Shown here piece by piece: positions 15,398-23,860 of a stretch of DNA of 49,548 nucleotides. The position numbers were made by a program, and so were the translations under genes. The DNA comes from DASZTV01 sp036268405 (GTDB lineage Bacteria > Actinomycetota > Actinomycetes > JAFAQI01): NCBI GenBank assembly GCA_036268405.1, contig DATAUF010000073.1, positions 1 to 49,548 of the forward strand. The letters are read 5' to 3'. Position 1 is the stretch's first letter. Every line of letters starts with the position of its first letter. The notes beneath the pieces were generated by a model. The model was not told the DNA's origin, did not search any database, and was given only the letters and a program-made list of their open reading frames with translations.

Positions 15398-15907
15398 TCA
15401 TGACTGGGCCGCCGGAAGGCTCGCGAAGAACAGCAGCCGGAACTTGCCGATCTGGACCTCGTCGCCGTTGCCGAGCACTGCGCTCTCGATCCGCTCCCGG
15501 TTGAGGTAGGTGCCGTTGAGGCTGCCCGCGTCGGCGAGGACGTAGCCGTCGACGGTCCGGGTGAACGTCGCGTGACGCCGGGACACGGTGACGTCGTCGA
15601 GAAAGATGTCGCTGTCCGGCTGCCGGCCGGCCGTGGTCACTTCCTGGTCGAGCAGGAAACGGCTGCCGGCGTTGGGCCCCCGTTGAACGACCAGGAGCGC
15701 GAATCCGGTGGGCAGCTCCTCAAGGATGTCGGAAGTCACGTCGTCGTGCTCGTCGACCTCGACGCCACTCAGCGCGATCGTGCTGGTCTGGTCCGCGGTG
15801 CCCGACTTGTCGGCTGCGTCGCGGTCCAGCGGGGCTCCGCATCGCGCGCAAAAGCGCGCGTCGTCGGGATTCTGGTGCCCGCACTTGTCGCAGAACACGC
15901 TGGGCAT
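15398..15907 (-). CDS. garA: FHA domain protein, GarA/OdhI-like, with zinc ribbon
   Basis: A 169-aa protein. Residues 1-27 form a zinc-ribbon (CDKCGHQNPDDARFCARCG), which mycobacterial GarA lacks. A segment QTSTIALSG precedes the FHA domain and is where GarA has its ETTS phosphorylation motif; the TST here may be the target. The FHA domain (about 70-165) shows AGRQPDSDIFLDDVTVSRRH and DAGSLNGTYLNRERI, the phosphothreonine-binding loops. GarA/OdhI inhibits 2-oxoglutarate dehydrogenase and tunes glutamate metabolism under PknG/PknB control. Here it sits in the conserved gcvH-garA-ftsR order. A 19-bp dyad lies 74 bp upstream. Confidence 0.9.
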   Translation of the reverse strand: MPSVFCDKCGHQNPDDARFCARCGAPLDRDAADKSGTADQTSTIALSGVEVDEHDDVTSDILEELPTGFALLVVQRGPNAGSRFLLDQEVTTAGRQPDSDIFLDDVTVSRRHATFTRTVDGYVLADAGSLNGTYLNRERIESAVLGNGDEVQIGKFRLLFFASLPAAQS

Positions 15908-15980
15908 CGCCGGTTTCCTGCTTCCCGATTTGTCGTCAAGTGACGAGGGGCTTCGATGCGACCACGTGGATCGGATGAAA

Positions 15981-15999
15981 CCTCAACCATAGGTAGAGG
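15981..15999. promoter_or_regulatory. MerR-type dyad, copy 3 (upstream of garA)
   Basis: CCTCAA-CCATAGG-TAGAGG: one arm mismatch. It lies 74-92 bp upstream of the garA ATG, and a possible -10 (TACGGT on the minus strand, 16011-16006) is next to it. Confidence 0.55.
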
Positions 16000-16083
16000 G
16001 ACCAAACCGTAGAGCGGGAAGCGATGCCGGTCAACCGGCAACGATCAGCTGTGGGTAAGGAGAGACGGGTCAGCAGAGGTGGC

Positions 16084-16470
16084 TCAGGAAGCCGTGTCGA
16101 CGAGCGCGGAGTACGCCGCGGCGTCGAGCAGCGTCGCGAGGTCGTCCTCGTTCGCCGGGCGGAGCACCACTAGCCAGCCTTCCCCGTACGCGTCGGTGTT
16201 GATCAGCTCGGCTCGCGCATCGAGCGCTTCGTTGCTCGCGACCACCTCGCCGGCGATCGGCGCGTAGATCTCCGACACGCTCTTCGTGGACTCGACCTCG
16301 CCGAGCACGCCGCCTGTCGCAACGGTGGTGCCGGCTGCCGGCAGTGACACGTAGACGATGTCGCCGAGCGCCTGCTGGGCGAAGTCGGTGATGCCGATCC
16401 GGATCGTGCCGTCGTCCTCACGCTTGGCCCACTCGTGCTCGGCCGTGTAGCTCAGGTCCTGTGGGATCAC
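16084..16470 (-). CDS. gcvH: Glycine cleavage system H protein
   Basis: A 128-aa lipoyl carrier that shuttles the aminomethyl group between GcvP and GcvT. The N-terminus is DLSYTAEHEWAKRE and the lipoyl site is K63 in LGEVESTKSVSEIYAPI. The C-terminal NTDAYGEGWLVVLRP is standard. GTG at 16470 begins the family sequence and has a -10 box 7 nt upstream, inside the 3' end of pgsA, so it is probably transcribed from its own leaderless promoter. The stop is 177 bp upstream of garA. Confidence 0.96.
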   Translation of the reverse strand: MIPQDLSYTAEHEWAKREDDGTIRIGITDFAQQALGDIVYVSLPAAGTTVATGGVLGEVESTKSVSEIYAPIAGEVVASNEALDARAELINTDAYGEGWLVVLRPANEDDLATLLDAAAYSALVDTAS

Positions 16471-16477
16471 GCTGCGG

Positions 16478-16483
16478 AGCCTA
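16478..16483 (-). promoter_or_regulatory. -10 box of gcvH (leaderless candidate)
   Basis: TAGGCT on the minus strand, 7 nt before the GTG at 16470. It overlaps the stop codon of pgsA (16481-16483). Confidence 0.5.
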
Positions 16484-17077
16484 GACGGTCCCTCGGCGCG
16501 TTCGTGCGGCGACCACGAGCCGCCGTTCATGGGCCAGGTAGAGCGCGCCGGTCCACACGTAGAGCGCCGCGCCCCATGCGGCAAATGCCCACGCCAACGG
16601 CCTCACCACGTGGTCCAGCGTGGAGCTTCCGACGGAGAGCAACAGCAGCGGGAAGGCGTACATCAGGTTCAGCGCGGCGGCTTTGCCGAGGAACGTGACA
16701 TCAGGGGGCCCGATGCCGTAGCGCCGGATCACGAGCAGTGCGATGGCAAGCACGACCTCACGCGTGGCAAGCACGATCGTCAGCCACAGCGGGATGATCG
16801 AGCGGTCCGTGAGCACCGCGAGCGTGGCCAGGATGTAGAGCCGGTCTGCCGCTGGATCGAGCAGCTTGCCGAGCTCGCTGGTCAAGTTGAAGCGGCGGGC
16901 GATCTTCCCGTCGAGGTAGTCGGTGAAGCCGGCCACCATCAGCACGATCACGGCCCAGCCGTCGGCCTTGGGCCCCAGAGCAAGCCAGCAGAACAGCGGA
17001 ACGCCGAGCAGGCGAAGCGCGGAGAGCGCGTTGGGAACCGTCCAGACCCGATCGGTCGGCGGTGCTGCCTGCGCCAT
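16481..17077 (-). CDS. CDP-alcohol phosphatidyltransferase (PGP synthase-like)
   Basis: A 198-aa membrane enzyme. The CDP-alcohol motif DG-x2-AR-x8-G-x3-D-x3-D is complete (DGKIARR, ELGKLLDPAADR; about residues 56-80). Four to six hydrophobic helices are seen. The family joins CDP-diacylglycerol to an alcohol such as glycerol-3-phosphate or phosphatidylglycerol. Mycobacterial PgsA2 (Rv1822) sits in the same neighbourhood of gcvH and garA; cardiolipin synthesis is an alternative role. ATG at 17077 is the first start; the plus-strand tRNA-Pro begins 39 bp away. Confidence 0.85.
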   Translation of the reverse strand: MAQAAPPTDRVWTVPNALSALRLLGVPLFCWLALGPKADGWAVIVLMVAGFTDYLDGKIARRFNLTSELGKLLDPAADRLYILATLAVLTDRSIIPLWLTIVLATREVVLAIALLVIRRYGIGPPDVTFLGKAAALNLMYAFPLLLLSVGSSTLDHVVRPLAWAFAAWGAALYVWTGALYLAHERRLVVAARTRRGTV

Positions 17078-17115
17078 GGGAGACAGTCTGTCCGATCGCT
17101 AGACTCACCCTGTCG

Positions 17116-17189
<74 letters not shown>

Positions 17190-17228
17190 CAATCTGGGCT
17201 TGACCGCATTGACAGAGCCGAAGTCGGT

Positions 17229-18584
17229 CTACTTGCGCGTCCCCTTGCGTGATTCTCGCGCCTTGACGGTCAGCTCGATCGGGGTGCCCTCGAAGCCGAA
17301 CTGTTCGCGGATTCGGCGCTCGAGGAACCTCCGGTACGACGCCTCGAGCGGACCCGAGGTGAACAACACGAACCGCGGCGGGGCGGTCCCCGGCTGGGTG
17401 GCGAAGAGGATCTTCGGCTGTTTGCCACCCCGGACCGGTGGCGGGGTGCCGCCGACGACCTCACTCAGGAACGCGTTGAGGACCCCCGTGCCGATCCGCT
17501 GCCGCCAGCTGTCCAGCGCGGAGTTCATCGCCGGCGTGATCCGGCGAATCCCTCGCCCGGTACGGGCGGAGATCGCTAGCCGGGCGGCCCAGCCGAACCG
17601 TGCGAGCTCCCGGTCGAGCTCCCGGTCGAGCCGCTCGCGGCGGTCTTCATCGAGCAGGTCCCACTTGTTGAGCAGGAACACGAGCGCCCGTCCGGCTTCC
17701 ACGACCGTGTCGGCGACTCTCAGGTCCTGGTCGCTGATGGGCTCCGACACATCGAGCAGCAGCAGCACGACGTCGGCCGCGTCGATCGCGGCGGAGGTCC
17801 GCAAGCTCGAGTAGTACTCGGCGCCGGTGGCCTCGTGGACCCGCTTGCGAAGGCCAGCGGTGTCGACAAACCGCCATATCTCCCCGTCGACTTCGACGAG
17901 TGAGTCCACCGGGTCGCGGGTGGTGCCCGCCATCGCGTCGACCAGCGCCCGCTCGGTGCCCGTCAGCGCATTGAGCAGGCTGGACTTGCCGACGTTGGGC
18001 CGGCCGACAAGTGCGACGCGCGGTACCGGATCGGCCTCGCTCGGCGCCACAGACGTCGGGAGCTTCGCTACCACGGCGTCGAGCAGGTCGCCACTGCCCC
18101 GACCATGCAACGCGCTCACCACCATGGGCTCTCCGAGTCCCAGTCCCCACAGTGCGGCCGCCTCGGACTCTGCCGACGATGAGTCGACCTTGTTCGCGGC
18201 CAGCACGATCGGCCGGCCGCTGCGTTGCAGGACCCTGGCAACGGCGGCGTCGGTCTCCGTCGCACCCACAGTGGCGTCGACCACCAGGATCACGACGTCG
18301 GCGGCCTGCACGGCGATCTCCGCGGCGGCAGCGATCCGGGCGGCCATCCCGCGCGCATCGGGTTCCCAGCCGCCGGTGTCGACGACCGTGAACGCCCGGC
18401 CGCCCCACTCCGCCTCGTACATGACGCGATCACGCGTCACTCCAGGCACATCCTCAACGACCGCCTCGCGCCGGCCGAGCACGCGGTTGACCAGCGTCGA
18501 CTTCCCGACGTTGGGTCGGCCGATCACCGCGACCACCGGAAGCGGCTCTCCTGGCGCGTTGGCGACCAGTTCGGCGTCGGTCAC
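17229..18584 (-). CDS. der: Ribosome-associated GTPase Der (EngA)
   Basis: A 451-aa protein with two tandem GTPase domains and a C-terminal KH-like domain, needed for 50S assembly. Domain 1 shows IGRPNVGKSTLVNRV, DVPGVTRD, DTGG and NKVD; domain 2 shows VGRPNVGKSSLLNAL, GTTRD, DTAG and NKWD. The KH-like part ends PIELTVKARESRKGTRK. GTG at 18584 overlaps the plsC stop by 4 bp (GTGA), which fixes the start; a long in-frame extension upstream is plsC antisense noise. It closes the cmk-plsC-der operon. Confidence 0.96.
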   Translation of the reverse strand: MTDAELVANAPGEPLPVVAVIGRPNVGKSTLVNRVLGRREAVVEDVPGVTRDRVMYEAEWGGRAFTVVDTGGWEPDARGMAARIAAAAEIAVQAADVVILVVDATVGATETDAAVARVLQRSGRPIVLAANKVDSSSAESEAAALWGLGLGEPMVVSALHGRGSGDLLDAVVAKLPTSVAPSEADPVPRVALVGRPNVGKSSLLNALTGTERALVDAMAGTTRDPVDSLVEVDGEIWRFVDTAGLRKRVHEATGAEYYSSLRTSAAIDAADVVLLLLDVSEPISDQDLRVADTVVEAGRALVFLLNKWDLLDEDRRERLDRELDRELARFGWAARLAISARTGRGIRRITPAMNSALDSWRQRIGTGVLNAFLSEVVGGTPPPVRGGKQPKILFATQPGTAPPRFVLFTSGPLEASYRRFLERRIREQFGFEGTPIELTVKARESRKGTRK

Positions 18585-19246
18585 GACCCGCTCGCGGTGG
18601 AGCTGGCGTTGACCTCGGCGAGATGCGCGAGGAGGCGCTGGCGGATCTGTTCGGCGGCAGCGGCCATGGTGGCCCGGGCTCGAGGGTCTCCGGCCACGTC
18701 GAGCGTGAACGGCTCGCCGAACACGACGTCGATCGGTGCTCGCAGTCGCGGGACGGCCTTGCCCTTCGGCAGTGCCACCGCGGTCCCGGCGCACACGACG
18801 GGCACGATCGGGCATTTGGCGTTGAGGGCCAGGTAGCCGATCCCGTGCTGGATCGTCGCCAGCTCCCCGGTACCGCGGGTGCCCTCCGGGAACATGCCAA
18901 GAACACCGCCATCGGCAAGGACCTCGAGGCCGGCGCTGAGGCCCGCCCGGTCCGGTGTCCCCCGATAGATCGGGATCTGACGAGCGAACGCGAGGACGTG
19001 GCGCAGTGGGCCACGGTAGAGCTCGGACTTCACGAGGAACGACGAGGGCCGGCCGAGCATGATCATCACGATCGGGCCGTCGAGCAGTCCCGAGTGGTTG
19101 CCGGCCACAAGAACCGGCCCGCTCGCAGGTAGATGATCCATCCCGGTAAGCCTCAACCTGAAGTAGAGCCTAAGCAGCCACTGTGCGAGACGTCGCACAA
19201 TCAGCAGCGGGATTGACTCCCTGGCCGGATCGTCACGCCGCTTCAC
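18581..19246 (-). CDS. plsC: 1-acyl-sn-glycerol-3-phosphate acyltransferase (PlsC-like)
   Basis: A 221-aa acyltransferase. The HX4D motif is H51-D56 in AGNHSGLLDGP, the substrate loop is IPIYRG and the block FPEGTRGTGELA is intact. It makes phosphatidic acid at the membrane. GTG at 19246 overlaps the cmk stop by 4 bp. Codons 26-32 (LRLYFRL, around 19151-19169) use AGG, TTG and CTT, which are unusual here, and exactly overlie one copy of the 19-bp dyad. Cmk-PlsC-Der is a common actinobacterial order. Confidence 0.9.
   Translation of the reverse strand: MKRRDDPARESIPLLIVRRLAQWLLRLYFRLRLTGMDHLPASGPVLVAGNHSGLLDGPIVMIMLGRPSSFLVKSELYRGPLRHVLAFARQIPIYRGTPDRAGLSAGLEVLADGGVLGMFPEGTRGTGELATIQHGIGYLALNAKCPIVPVVCAGTAVALPKGKAVPRLRAPIDVVFGEPFTLDVAGDPRARATMAAAAEQIRQRLLAHLAEVNASSTASGS
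19151..19169. promoter_or_regulatory. MerR-type dyad, copy 4 (inside plsC)
   Basis: CCTCAA-CCTGAAG-TAGAGC: two arm mismatches, same spacer as copy 1. It is about 80 bp inside plsC and is read through by locally rare codons. Confidence 0.5.
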
Positions 19247-19917
19247 CGGCCCACCACCGCCGCCACAAGTCCGAGGACCTCGGCGATCACCGTCTCGGCA
19301 TCCACAATCGTGGAGTCGACCACGACAGCATCCGGAGCCTGGACGAGCGGTGAGGCAGCCCTGGTCGAGTCAGCGACATCACGCTTCGCGAGCGCGGCCT
19401 CGGTGCTCGCAACTGCGTGCGCGCCGGCACCGTCCTGCTCGGCGCGGCGAGCGGCACGCGCCCCCGGATCCGCCACCAGGAACACCTTGACGGGAGCCTC
19501 GGGAGCGACCGTCGTACCGATATCACGGCCCTCGACGACGATGCCGCCGTCGCCGATGAGTGCCCGCTGGCGCGCCACCATGGCAGCACGGACCGCAGGC
19601 ACCGCGCTCACGGCGCTGACCGCCGCTGTCACCTGGGCCCCTCGCACCGCCACGGTCACATCCGTTCCCTCGATCGAGATGCCCGGCGAACCGGGGTCGT
19701 CGTTCACGACGATCGTGGCTTCCAGCGCCAGCGCCCCCAGCGCCTCGGCACCGTCCAGTGGCAGCTCGCGCTCGAGCGCCAGCCAGGTCAGGGCCCGGTA
19801 CATCGCGCCGGTGTCGAGATAGCGGAGACCGAGGGCCGTTGCTACGCCACGTGCGACCGTCGACTTGCCGGAGCCGGACGGTCCGTCGATGGCGACGACC
19901 ATGTTGCGCCGCAGCAC
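19243..19917 (-). CDS. cmk: Cytidylate kinase
   Basis: A 224-aa (d)CMP kinase. The P-loop GPSGSGKST is at residues 12-20, followed by LRYLDTGAMYRALTW and the family block VVEGRDIGTTVAPEAPVKVF; a lid RRAEQDG precedes KRDVADSTRAASPL. It phosphorylates CMP and dCMP with ATP. GTG at 19917 has AGGAGG ahead of it; GTG at 19935 and ATG at 19902 are alternatives. The gene follows tyrA by 33 bp and overlaps plsC by 4 bp. Confidence 0.94.
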   Translation of the reverse strand: MLRRNMVVAIDGPSGSGKSTVARGVATALGLRYLDTGAMYRALTWLALERELPLDGAEALGALALEATIVVNDDPGSPGISIEGTDVTVAVRGAQVTAAVSAVSAVPAVRAAMVARQRALIGDGGIVVEGRDIGTTVAPEAPVKVFLVADPGARAARRAEQDGAGAHAVASTEAALAKRDVADSTRAASPLVQAPDAVVVDSTIVDAETVIAEVLGLVAAVVGR

Positions 19918-19950
19918 CGGACCTCCTGCCCTCACCTGGCCTGGGCGAGT

Positions 19951-21066
19951 CTAGGACTCGACCTCAGGGGGTTCGGTGCCGTCGGCGCGCCAGCCGCGCT
20001 CTTCGAGGGCGGCTGCGAGCTCGGCCGAGCGTCCTGGCGCGACGTCGAGATCCACCTGGCCGATCTGCAGGCCCGGCGAATGGTCGACGCGGATGTCCTC
20101 GACGTTGACGCCGGCCTCGGCCGCCTCGGCCAGCAGACGGGCGAGCGCGCCTGGTTCGTCGGGCACTGCCACGGTGACCGTGGCCCACCGAACCGCCGCG
20201 TGGCCGTGCTTGCCCGCGAGCAGCTGGCGGCCCTCGCGGCCCCGCTGCACCAGGGCGCGCACCGCTTCATCCGGCTGCTCGCCGGCAGTCAGCCCCGCGC
20301 GCAGCGCCAAGAGCGGCTCCAGCACGGCATCCAGCGCGACCGCGACCCCTGCCGGGTTTGCCGCGACGATCTCGGCCCACAGGTGCGGGTCACTGTCGGC
20401 GATCCGCGAGGTGTCACGCAAGCCCGAGCCCGCGAGCGCGACATCGGCTTGATCCAGCCCGACCAGAGCCGCCGCGAGCGCCGAGGCGACGAGCTGGGGG
20501 GCGTGCGAGAGGCGCGCCAACAGCGCGTCATGGTCCGGCGCCGGCATCCGTGACACCCGAGCCCCGCACGCCAGCGCCAGCGACTCCACAGCGTCTGTCG
20601 CTGCTGCGCTCGACGTCGGTGTCGGGCACACCACCCAGGGCCGATCCTGAAAGAGATCGCCGGTCGCATGTTGCGGGCCGGAGCGCTCCCGTCCGGCCAC
20701 CGGATGGCTGCCGACGAACCCGCCCCATGGCCCGATTCGGGCCTCGACCTCTAGTTGAGGTTGCTGCTGAACGCTGCACACATGGGTGATAGTCGGTGCG
20801 ATGCCTGCCCTCATCAGCCGCTCGATCTCCGGCGCAAGCACACCGGGCGGTAGCCCCACGACGGCGATGTCGACCCGCGCCGTCCCGTCCCACGGCTGCC
20901 CCGCTCCGAGCTCGACCGCTACCGCCAGCCGCTCGGGATCCCGATTCGCCACGAACACCTCGTAGCCGGCCTCCCGTGCCGCCAGCCCCACCGACGTACC
21001 GATCAGCCCGGTCCCGACCACGAGAAGTCGCTGAGGCCGACTCACCGCCCCTGGCGCACCGGCCAT
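19951..21066 (-). CDS. tyrA: Prephenate dehydrogenase with C-terminal ACT domain
   Basis: A 371-aa enzyme of tyrosine synthesis that oxidatively decarboxylates prephenate with NAD. The Rossmann motif GTGLIG is at residues 18-23 and the substrate region GFVGSHPVAGRERSGPQHA follows. The ACT domain (about 295-365) begins VTVAVPDEPGALARLLAEAA, which suggests amino-acid feedback. ATG at 21066 is 1 bp past the aroH stop. Residues around 101-108 (QQQPQLEV) use CAA, CCT, CAA and CTA codons that overlie a dyad copy. Confidence 0.93.
   Translation of the reverse strand: MAGAPGAVSRPQRLLVVGTGLIGTSVGLAAREAGYEVFVANRDPERLAVAVELGAGQPWDGTARVDIAVVGLPPGVLAPEIERLMRAGIAPTITHVCSVQQQPQLEVEARIGPWGGFVGSHPVAGRERSGPQHATGDLFQDRPWVVCPTPTSSAAATDAVESLALACGARVSRMPAPDHDALLARLSHAPQLVASALAAALVGLDQADVALAGSGLRDTSRIADSDPHLWAEIVAANPAGVAVALDAVLEPLLALRAGLTAGEQPDEAVRALVQRGREGRQLLAGKHGHAAVRWATVTVAVPDEPGALARLLAEAAEAGVNVEDIRVDHSPGLQIGQVDLDVAPGRSAELAAALEERGWRADGTEPPEVES
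20742..20760. promoter_or_regulatory. MerR-type dyad, copy 5 (inside tyrA)
   Basis: CCTCGA-CCTCTAG-TTGAGG: one arm mismatch. It lies about 310 bp inside tyrA. Confidence 0.5.
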
Positions 21067-21067
21067 G

Positions 21068-21433
21068 TCAGTCGCGGGGCAGGTCGGTGCGCAGCGCCTG
21101 GGCGCCCCGCAGATACACGTGCCTGGCCGCGGCACGGGTGAAGTCGGCCTCGACGAATGCCATCAGCCGCACGACCCGCGGCAGCGAGCCGGGAACAGCG
21201 ATCTCGGAGGCACACAGGAACGGCACATCGGTGATCCCGATGGTGCGCGCGGCGTAGGCCGGGAACTCCGCAACGAGGTCCGGGGTGGCGGTGAAGGTGA
21301 TGCTGATCAGGTCGTCGGAGGTCAGCCCGTTGCGCTCCAACACGGCCAGCACGAGCTCAGCAGTGGCGTCGATGATCTCCTCGCGCCCATCCCGCTCAAC
21401 CTGAGTAGCTCCCCGAAGAGCCCGAACCGCCAT
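21068..21433 (-). CDS. aroH: Chorismate mutase, AroH type
   Basis: A 121-aa protein of the monofunctional AroH (BsCM) trimeric fold, unrelated to AroQ. The N-terminal VRALRGATQVERDGREEI carries the active-site arginine, PRVVRLMAF the second, and the C-terminal HVYLRGAQALRTDL closes the site. It converts chorismate to prephenate, the substrate of the tyrA product that follows one base later, so the pair forms the tyrosine/phenylalanine entry. The start at 21433 gives the normal length. Confidence 0.93.
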   Translation of the reverse strand: MAVRALRGATQVERDGREEIIDATAELVLAVLERNGLTSDDLISITFTATPDLVAEFPAYAARTIGITDVPFLCASEIAVPGSLPRVVRLMAFVEADFTRAAARHVYLRGAQALRTDLPRD

Positions 21434-21554
21434 CCGCCACCTCCTCCGCCAATGCTTATGAGAGACCTCGCAGCGACAATAGACAGTCGCGGAGTACCCG
21501 CGCGACGTCCGCCGACTTGCCCACAGCGCGATCTAACCGTTAGTCGACCAAGTA

Positions 21555-22307
21555 CTAAGACGACATATCGACGACGCGATAGAGGGATTGAATCTCTTCG
21601 CGCTGAAGATGCCGGCGTCCGCCGGGCCTCAGGTCGCCCAGCCTGATCGGACCGACCGCAGTCCGAACCAGGCGGGTCACCGGGTGATCGAGCGCGTCGA
21701 GGGCTCGGCGGACCACGTGTTTGCGCCCCTCGTGGATGCTCAGCTCGATCACCGCACGGTTGGTGGTGGACTCCAGGACCCGCGCCGAGTCGGCCTTCAC
21801 GACGCCGTCGTCCAGCGCCACCCCGGCCTTGAGCGCGCGCTCCAGACCCCGCCCGGCGGAGCCCTCGACTTCGACCAGATAGGTCTTGACGACGCCGAAC
21901 GACGGGTGGGTCAGGCGGTGCGAGAGGTCGCCATCATTGGTGAGCAGCAGCAGGCCCTCGCTGTCCGCATCCAGCCGTCCCACATGGTGCAGGGGCGCGG
22001 TGATGTCGGCGACGAGATCCCCGATGCAGGCTCTGCCCCGGTCGTCGGTCATCGCCGAGAGCATTCCGCGGGGCTTGTTCACCGCCACATAGGTCAGCCC
22101 GCTCGCCGTGGGAAGCCGGTCGCCGTCGACGGTGACGATGTCGTGCTCCGGGTCGATCCGCAGCCCCAGACGGGCAGGGCGGCCGTTCACCATGACCCGC
22201 CCAGCCGCGATCAGCTCTTCGCAGGCCCGGCGGCTGCCCACGCCCGCTGCGGCGAGCACCTTCTGCAGCCGGATCCCGTCAGCGTCGTCTCGATGTTCAG
22301 TCGGCAC
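21555..22307 (-). CDS. rluB: 23S rRNA pseudouridine synthase, RluB/RsuA family
   Basis: A 250-aa protein with an S4 RNA-binding domain (about 12-60, RLQKVLAAAGVGSRRACEEL) and a pseudouridine synthase domain. The catalytic aspartate is D113 in HVGRLDADSEGLLLLTNDGD. The block HEGRKHVVRRALDALDHPV is the usual RsuA/RluB motif. It modifies 23S rRNA near position 2605 in E. coli numbering. GTG at 22307 lies 5 bp after the scpB stop, continuing the scpA-scpB-rluB operon conserved in actinobacteria. Confidence 0.92.
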   Translation of the reverse strand: MPTEHRDDADGIRLQKVLAAAGVGSRRACEELIAAGRVMVNGRPARLGLRIDPEHDIVTVDGDRLPTASGLTYVAVNKPRGMLSAMTDDRGRACIGDLVADITAPLHHVGRLDADSEGLLLLTNDGDLSHRLTHPSFGVVKTYLVEVEGSAGRGLERALKAGVALDDGVVKADSARVLESTTNRAVIELSIHEGRKHVVRRALDALDHPVTRLVRTAVGPIRLGDLRPGGRRHLQREEIQSLYRVVDMSS

Positions 22308-22312
22308 AGGCG

Positions 22313-22909
22313 TCAGCCGGCGACCGCATCGTCTTCGAGCGCGGTGTGGTCGGGGAGGTACTCCGCGAGTGGCGGCAGCTCCTCGGTGGACTCGAGCCCG
22401 AGCCGCTCGAGAAAGTGCTCAGTGGTGCCGTAGAGAATCGCTCCGGTCTCGCGCTCGATTCCGGTCTCGGCGATCAGACCCCTGGTCAGCAGGGTGCGGA
22501 TCACCGCGTCCACGTTGACTCCCCGCACCGCCGCGATCCGCGAGCGGGTGGTCGGCTGCCGGTAGGCCACCACGGCAAGGGTCTCGAGCGCGGCCTGGCT
22601 GAGCTTGGCGGGCTGACCATCCCGCACGAACCGCTCGACGTATGGCGCGCACTCGGTACGCGTGTAGAACCGCCAGCCGCCCGCGATCCCCCGCAGCTCG
22701 AAGCCACGCCCGGCAGCGTCGTACTCCCCCGCCAGCTCGTGCAGGGCGGCGTCGACCTCCTCACGTGGGCGTTCCAGCACCTGGGCGAGGACGCCGGTGT
22801 CCACCGGCTCCTCGACCACCATCAGGATCGCCTCGAGCGCGGCGCGCAACGGCGGGAGCTCGGTCGACGGAGCCTCGGCTTGGGTCTGCTGACTCGACTG
22901 CTCACTCAT
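22313..22909 (-). CDS. scpB: Segregation and condensation protein B
   Basis: A 198-aa kite subunit of the SMC-ScpAB condensin-like complex. Two winged-helix domains are visible: LRAALEAILMVVEEPVDTGV at the start, and AKLSQAALETLAVVAYRQPT with RSRIAAVRGVNVDAVIRTLL in the second. ScpB binds ScpA and stabilises the SMC ring. ATG at 22909 overlaps the scpA stop by 8 bp. The smc gene is not in the window. Confidence 0.93.
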   Translation of the reverse strand: MSEQSSQQTQAEAPSTELPPLRAALEAILMVVEEPVDTGVLAQVLERPREEVDAALHELAGEYDAAGRGFELRGIAGGWRFYTRTECAPYVERFVRDGQPAKLSQAALETLAVVAYRQPTTRSRIAAVRGVNVDAVIRTLLTRGLIAETGIERETGAILYGTTEHFLERLGLESTEELPPLAEYLPDHTALEDDAVAG

Positions 22910-23783
22910 CTGTGCCCTCGGCCTCGTACTCGCTGTCGATCTCCTCGTTCAGCTCGACGCTTGCCACGTCGCCTCCGACCCAGCGGACGTGAAGCTCCCC
23001 GAGCGGCGACACCTGGTCGAACGCCACCATGCCCTCGCGATAGAGCTCCAACACGGCGAGGAATCGCCCGACCACCGTCATCGTGTCCGGGCAGTCCGAG
23101 ATCAGCGCCCGAAACGTCGCGGTGCCGGTACCGCGCAGCCGCTCAGCCAGGATCGCGGCCTGCTCGCGCACGCTCACCAAGGGGCCATGCAGGTGGCCGA
23201 TGTCGACGACCGGTACGGGGCGAGGTGCCATCGCGCGGGCGGCCAGCTCCGCGAACTCCTGAGGGCCTACTCCGAGCTGCACCTCGGGCAGCAAGCCCGC
23301 GAACTGGGGCTCGAGCGGGACCAGCCGCGGGTAGCGCAGCGCCGCGCTTTCCATGAGCATGCGGACGACGGCCACGACGTCCTTGTAGGCGCGGTACTGC
23401 AGCAGCCGGGCAAACAGCAGGTCGCGCGCCTCGAGCAGCGCGAGATCCTCCTCGTCGGCCTCCGCCGACGGCAGCAACCGGGTGACCTTGAGATCCAGGA
23501 GCGTGGCGGCGACGACGAGGAACTCACTCGCCGTGTCCAGGTCCCAGTCGTCACCCCGGTCGCGGATGTAGCCCACGAACTCGTCGGTGACCTTGGCCAG
23601 CGCCACCAGCGTCACGTCGAGCCGGCGCTTGGTGATCAGCGACAACAGTAGGTCGAACGGACCCTCGAAGACGTCGCCGAGGTGGACCTCGAAGCCGCCC
23701 TTGCCGAACCCGGCCAACGAACCGGGCGCAACCGCCTCGGTCACGTCGTCAGTCCCCACGATGGGGGTTTCGACGGCGGCCAT
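22902..23783 (-). CDS. scpA: Segregation and condensation protein A
   Basis: A 293-aa kleisin subunit that bridges SMC heads. The N-terminal block VFEGPFDLLLSLITKRRLDV (about 43-62) and the following ASEFLVVAATLLDLKVTRLL are diagnostic; the C-terminal winged helix includes TVVGRFLAVLELYREGMVAF. ATG at 23783 is preferred; a long upstream frame is noise. It is 77 bp downstream of the S2P-like gene, so probably the same transcript as parA. Confidence 0.93.
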   Translation of the reverse strand: MAAVETPIVGTDDVTEAVAPGSLAGFGKGGFEVHLGDVFEGPFDLLLSLITKRRLDVTLVALAKVTDEFVGYIRDRGDDWDLDTASEFLVVAATLLDLKVTRLLPSAEADEEDLALLEARDLLFARLLQYRAYKDVVAVVRMLMESAALRYPRLVPLEPQFAGLLPEVQLGVGPQEFAELAARAMAPRPVPVVDIGHLHGPLVSVREQAAILAERLRGTGTATFRALISDCPDTMTVVGRFLAVLELYREGMVAFDQVSPLGELHVRWVGGDVASVELNEEIDSEYEAEGTDE

Positions 23784-23860
23784 CGGTCGACGGTAGCCCA
23801 GCAGCGCAGCGCTTCCGGGCGTGTCAGACAGGCGTGTCTTGCTGCCGTCCGGGGCGACCG

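Noticed and set aside
17467..17485. Possible additional dyad in der (ACTCAG-N7-TTGAGG)
   Set aside because: The spacer is unlike the others, and this position has normal GC-rich codons; chance match.
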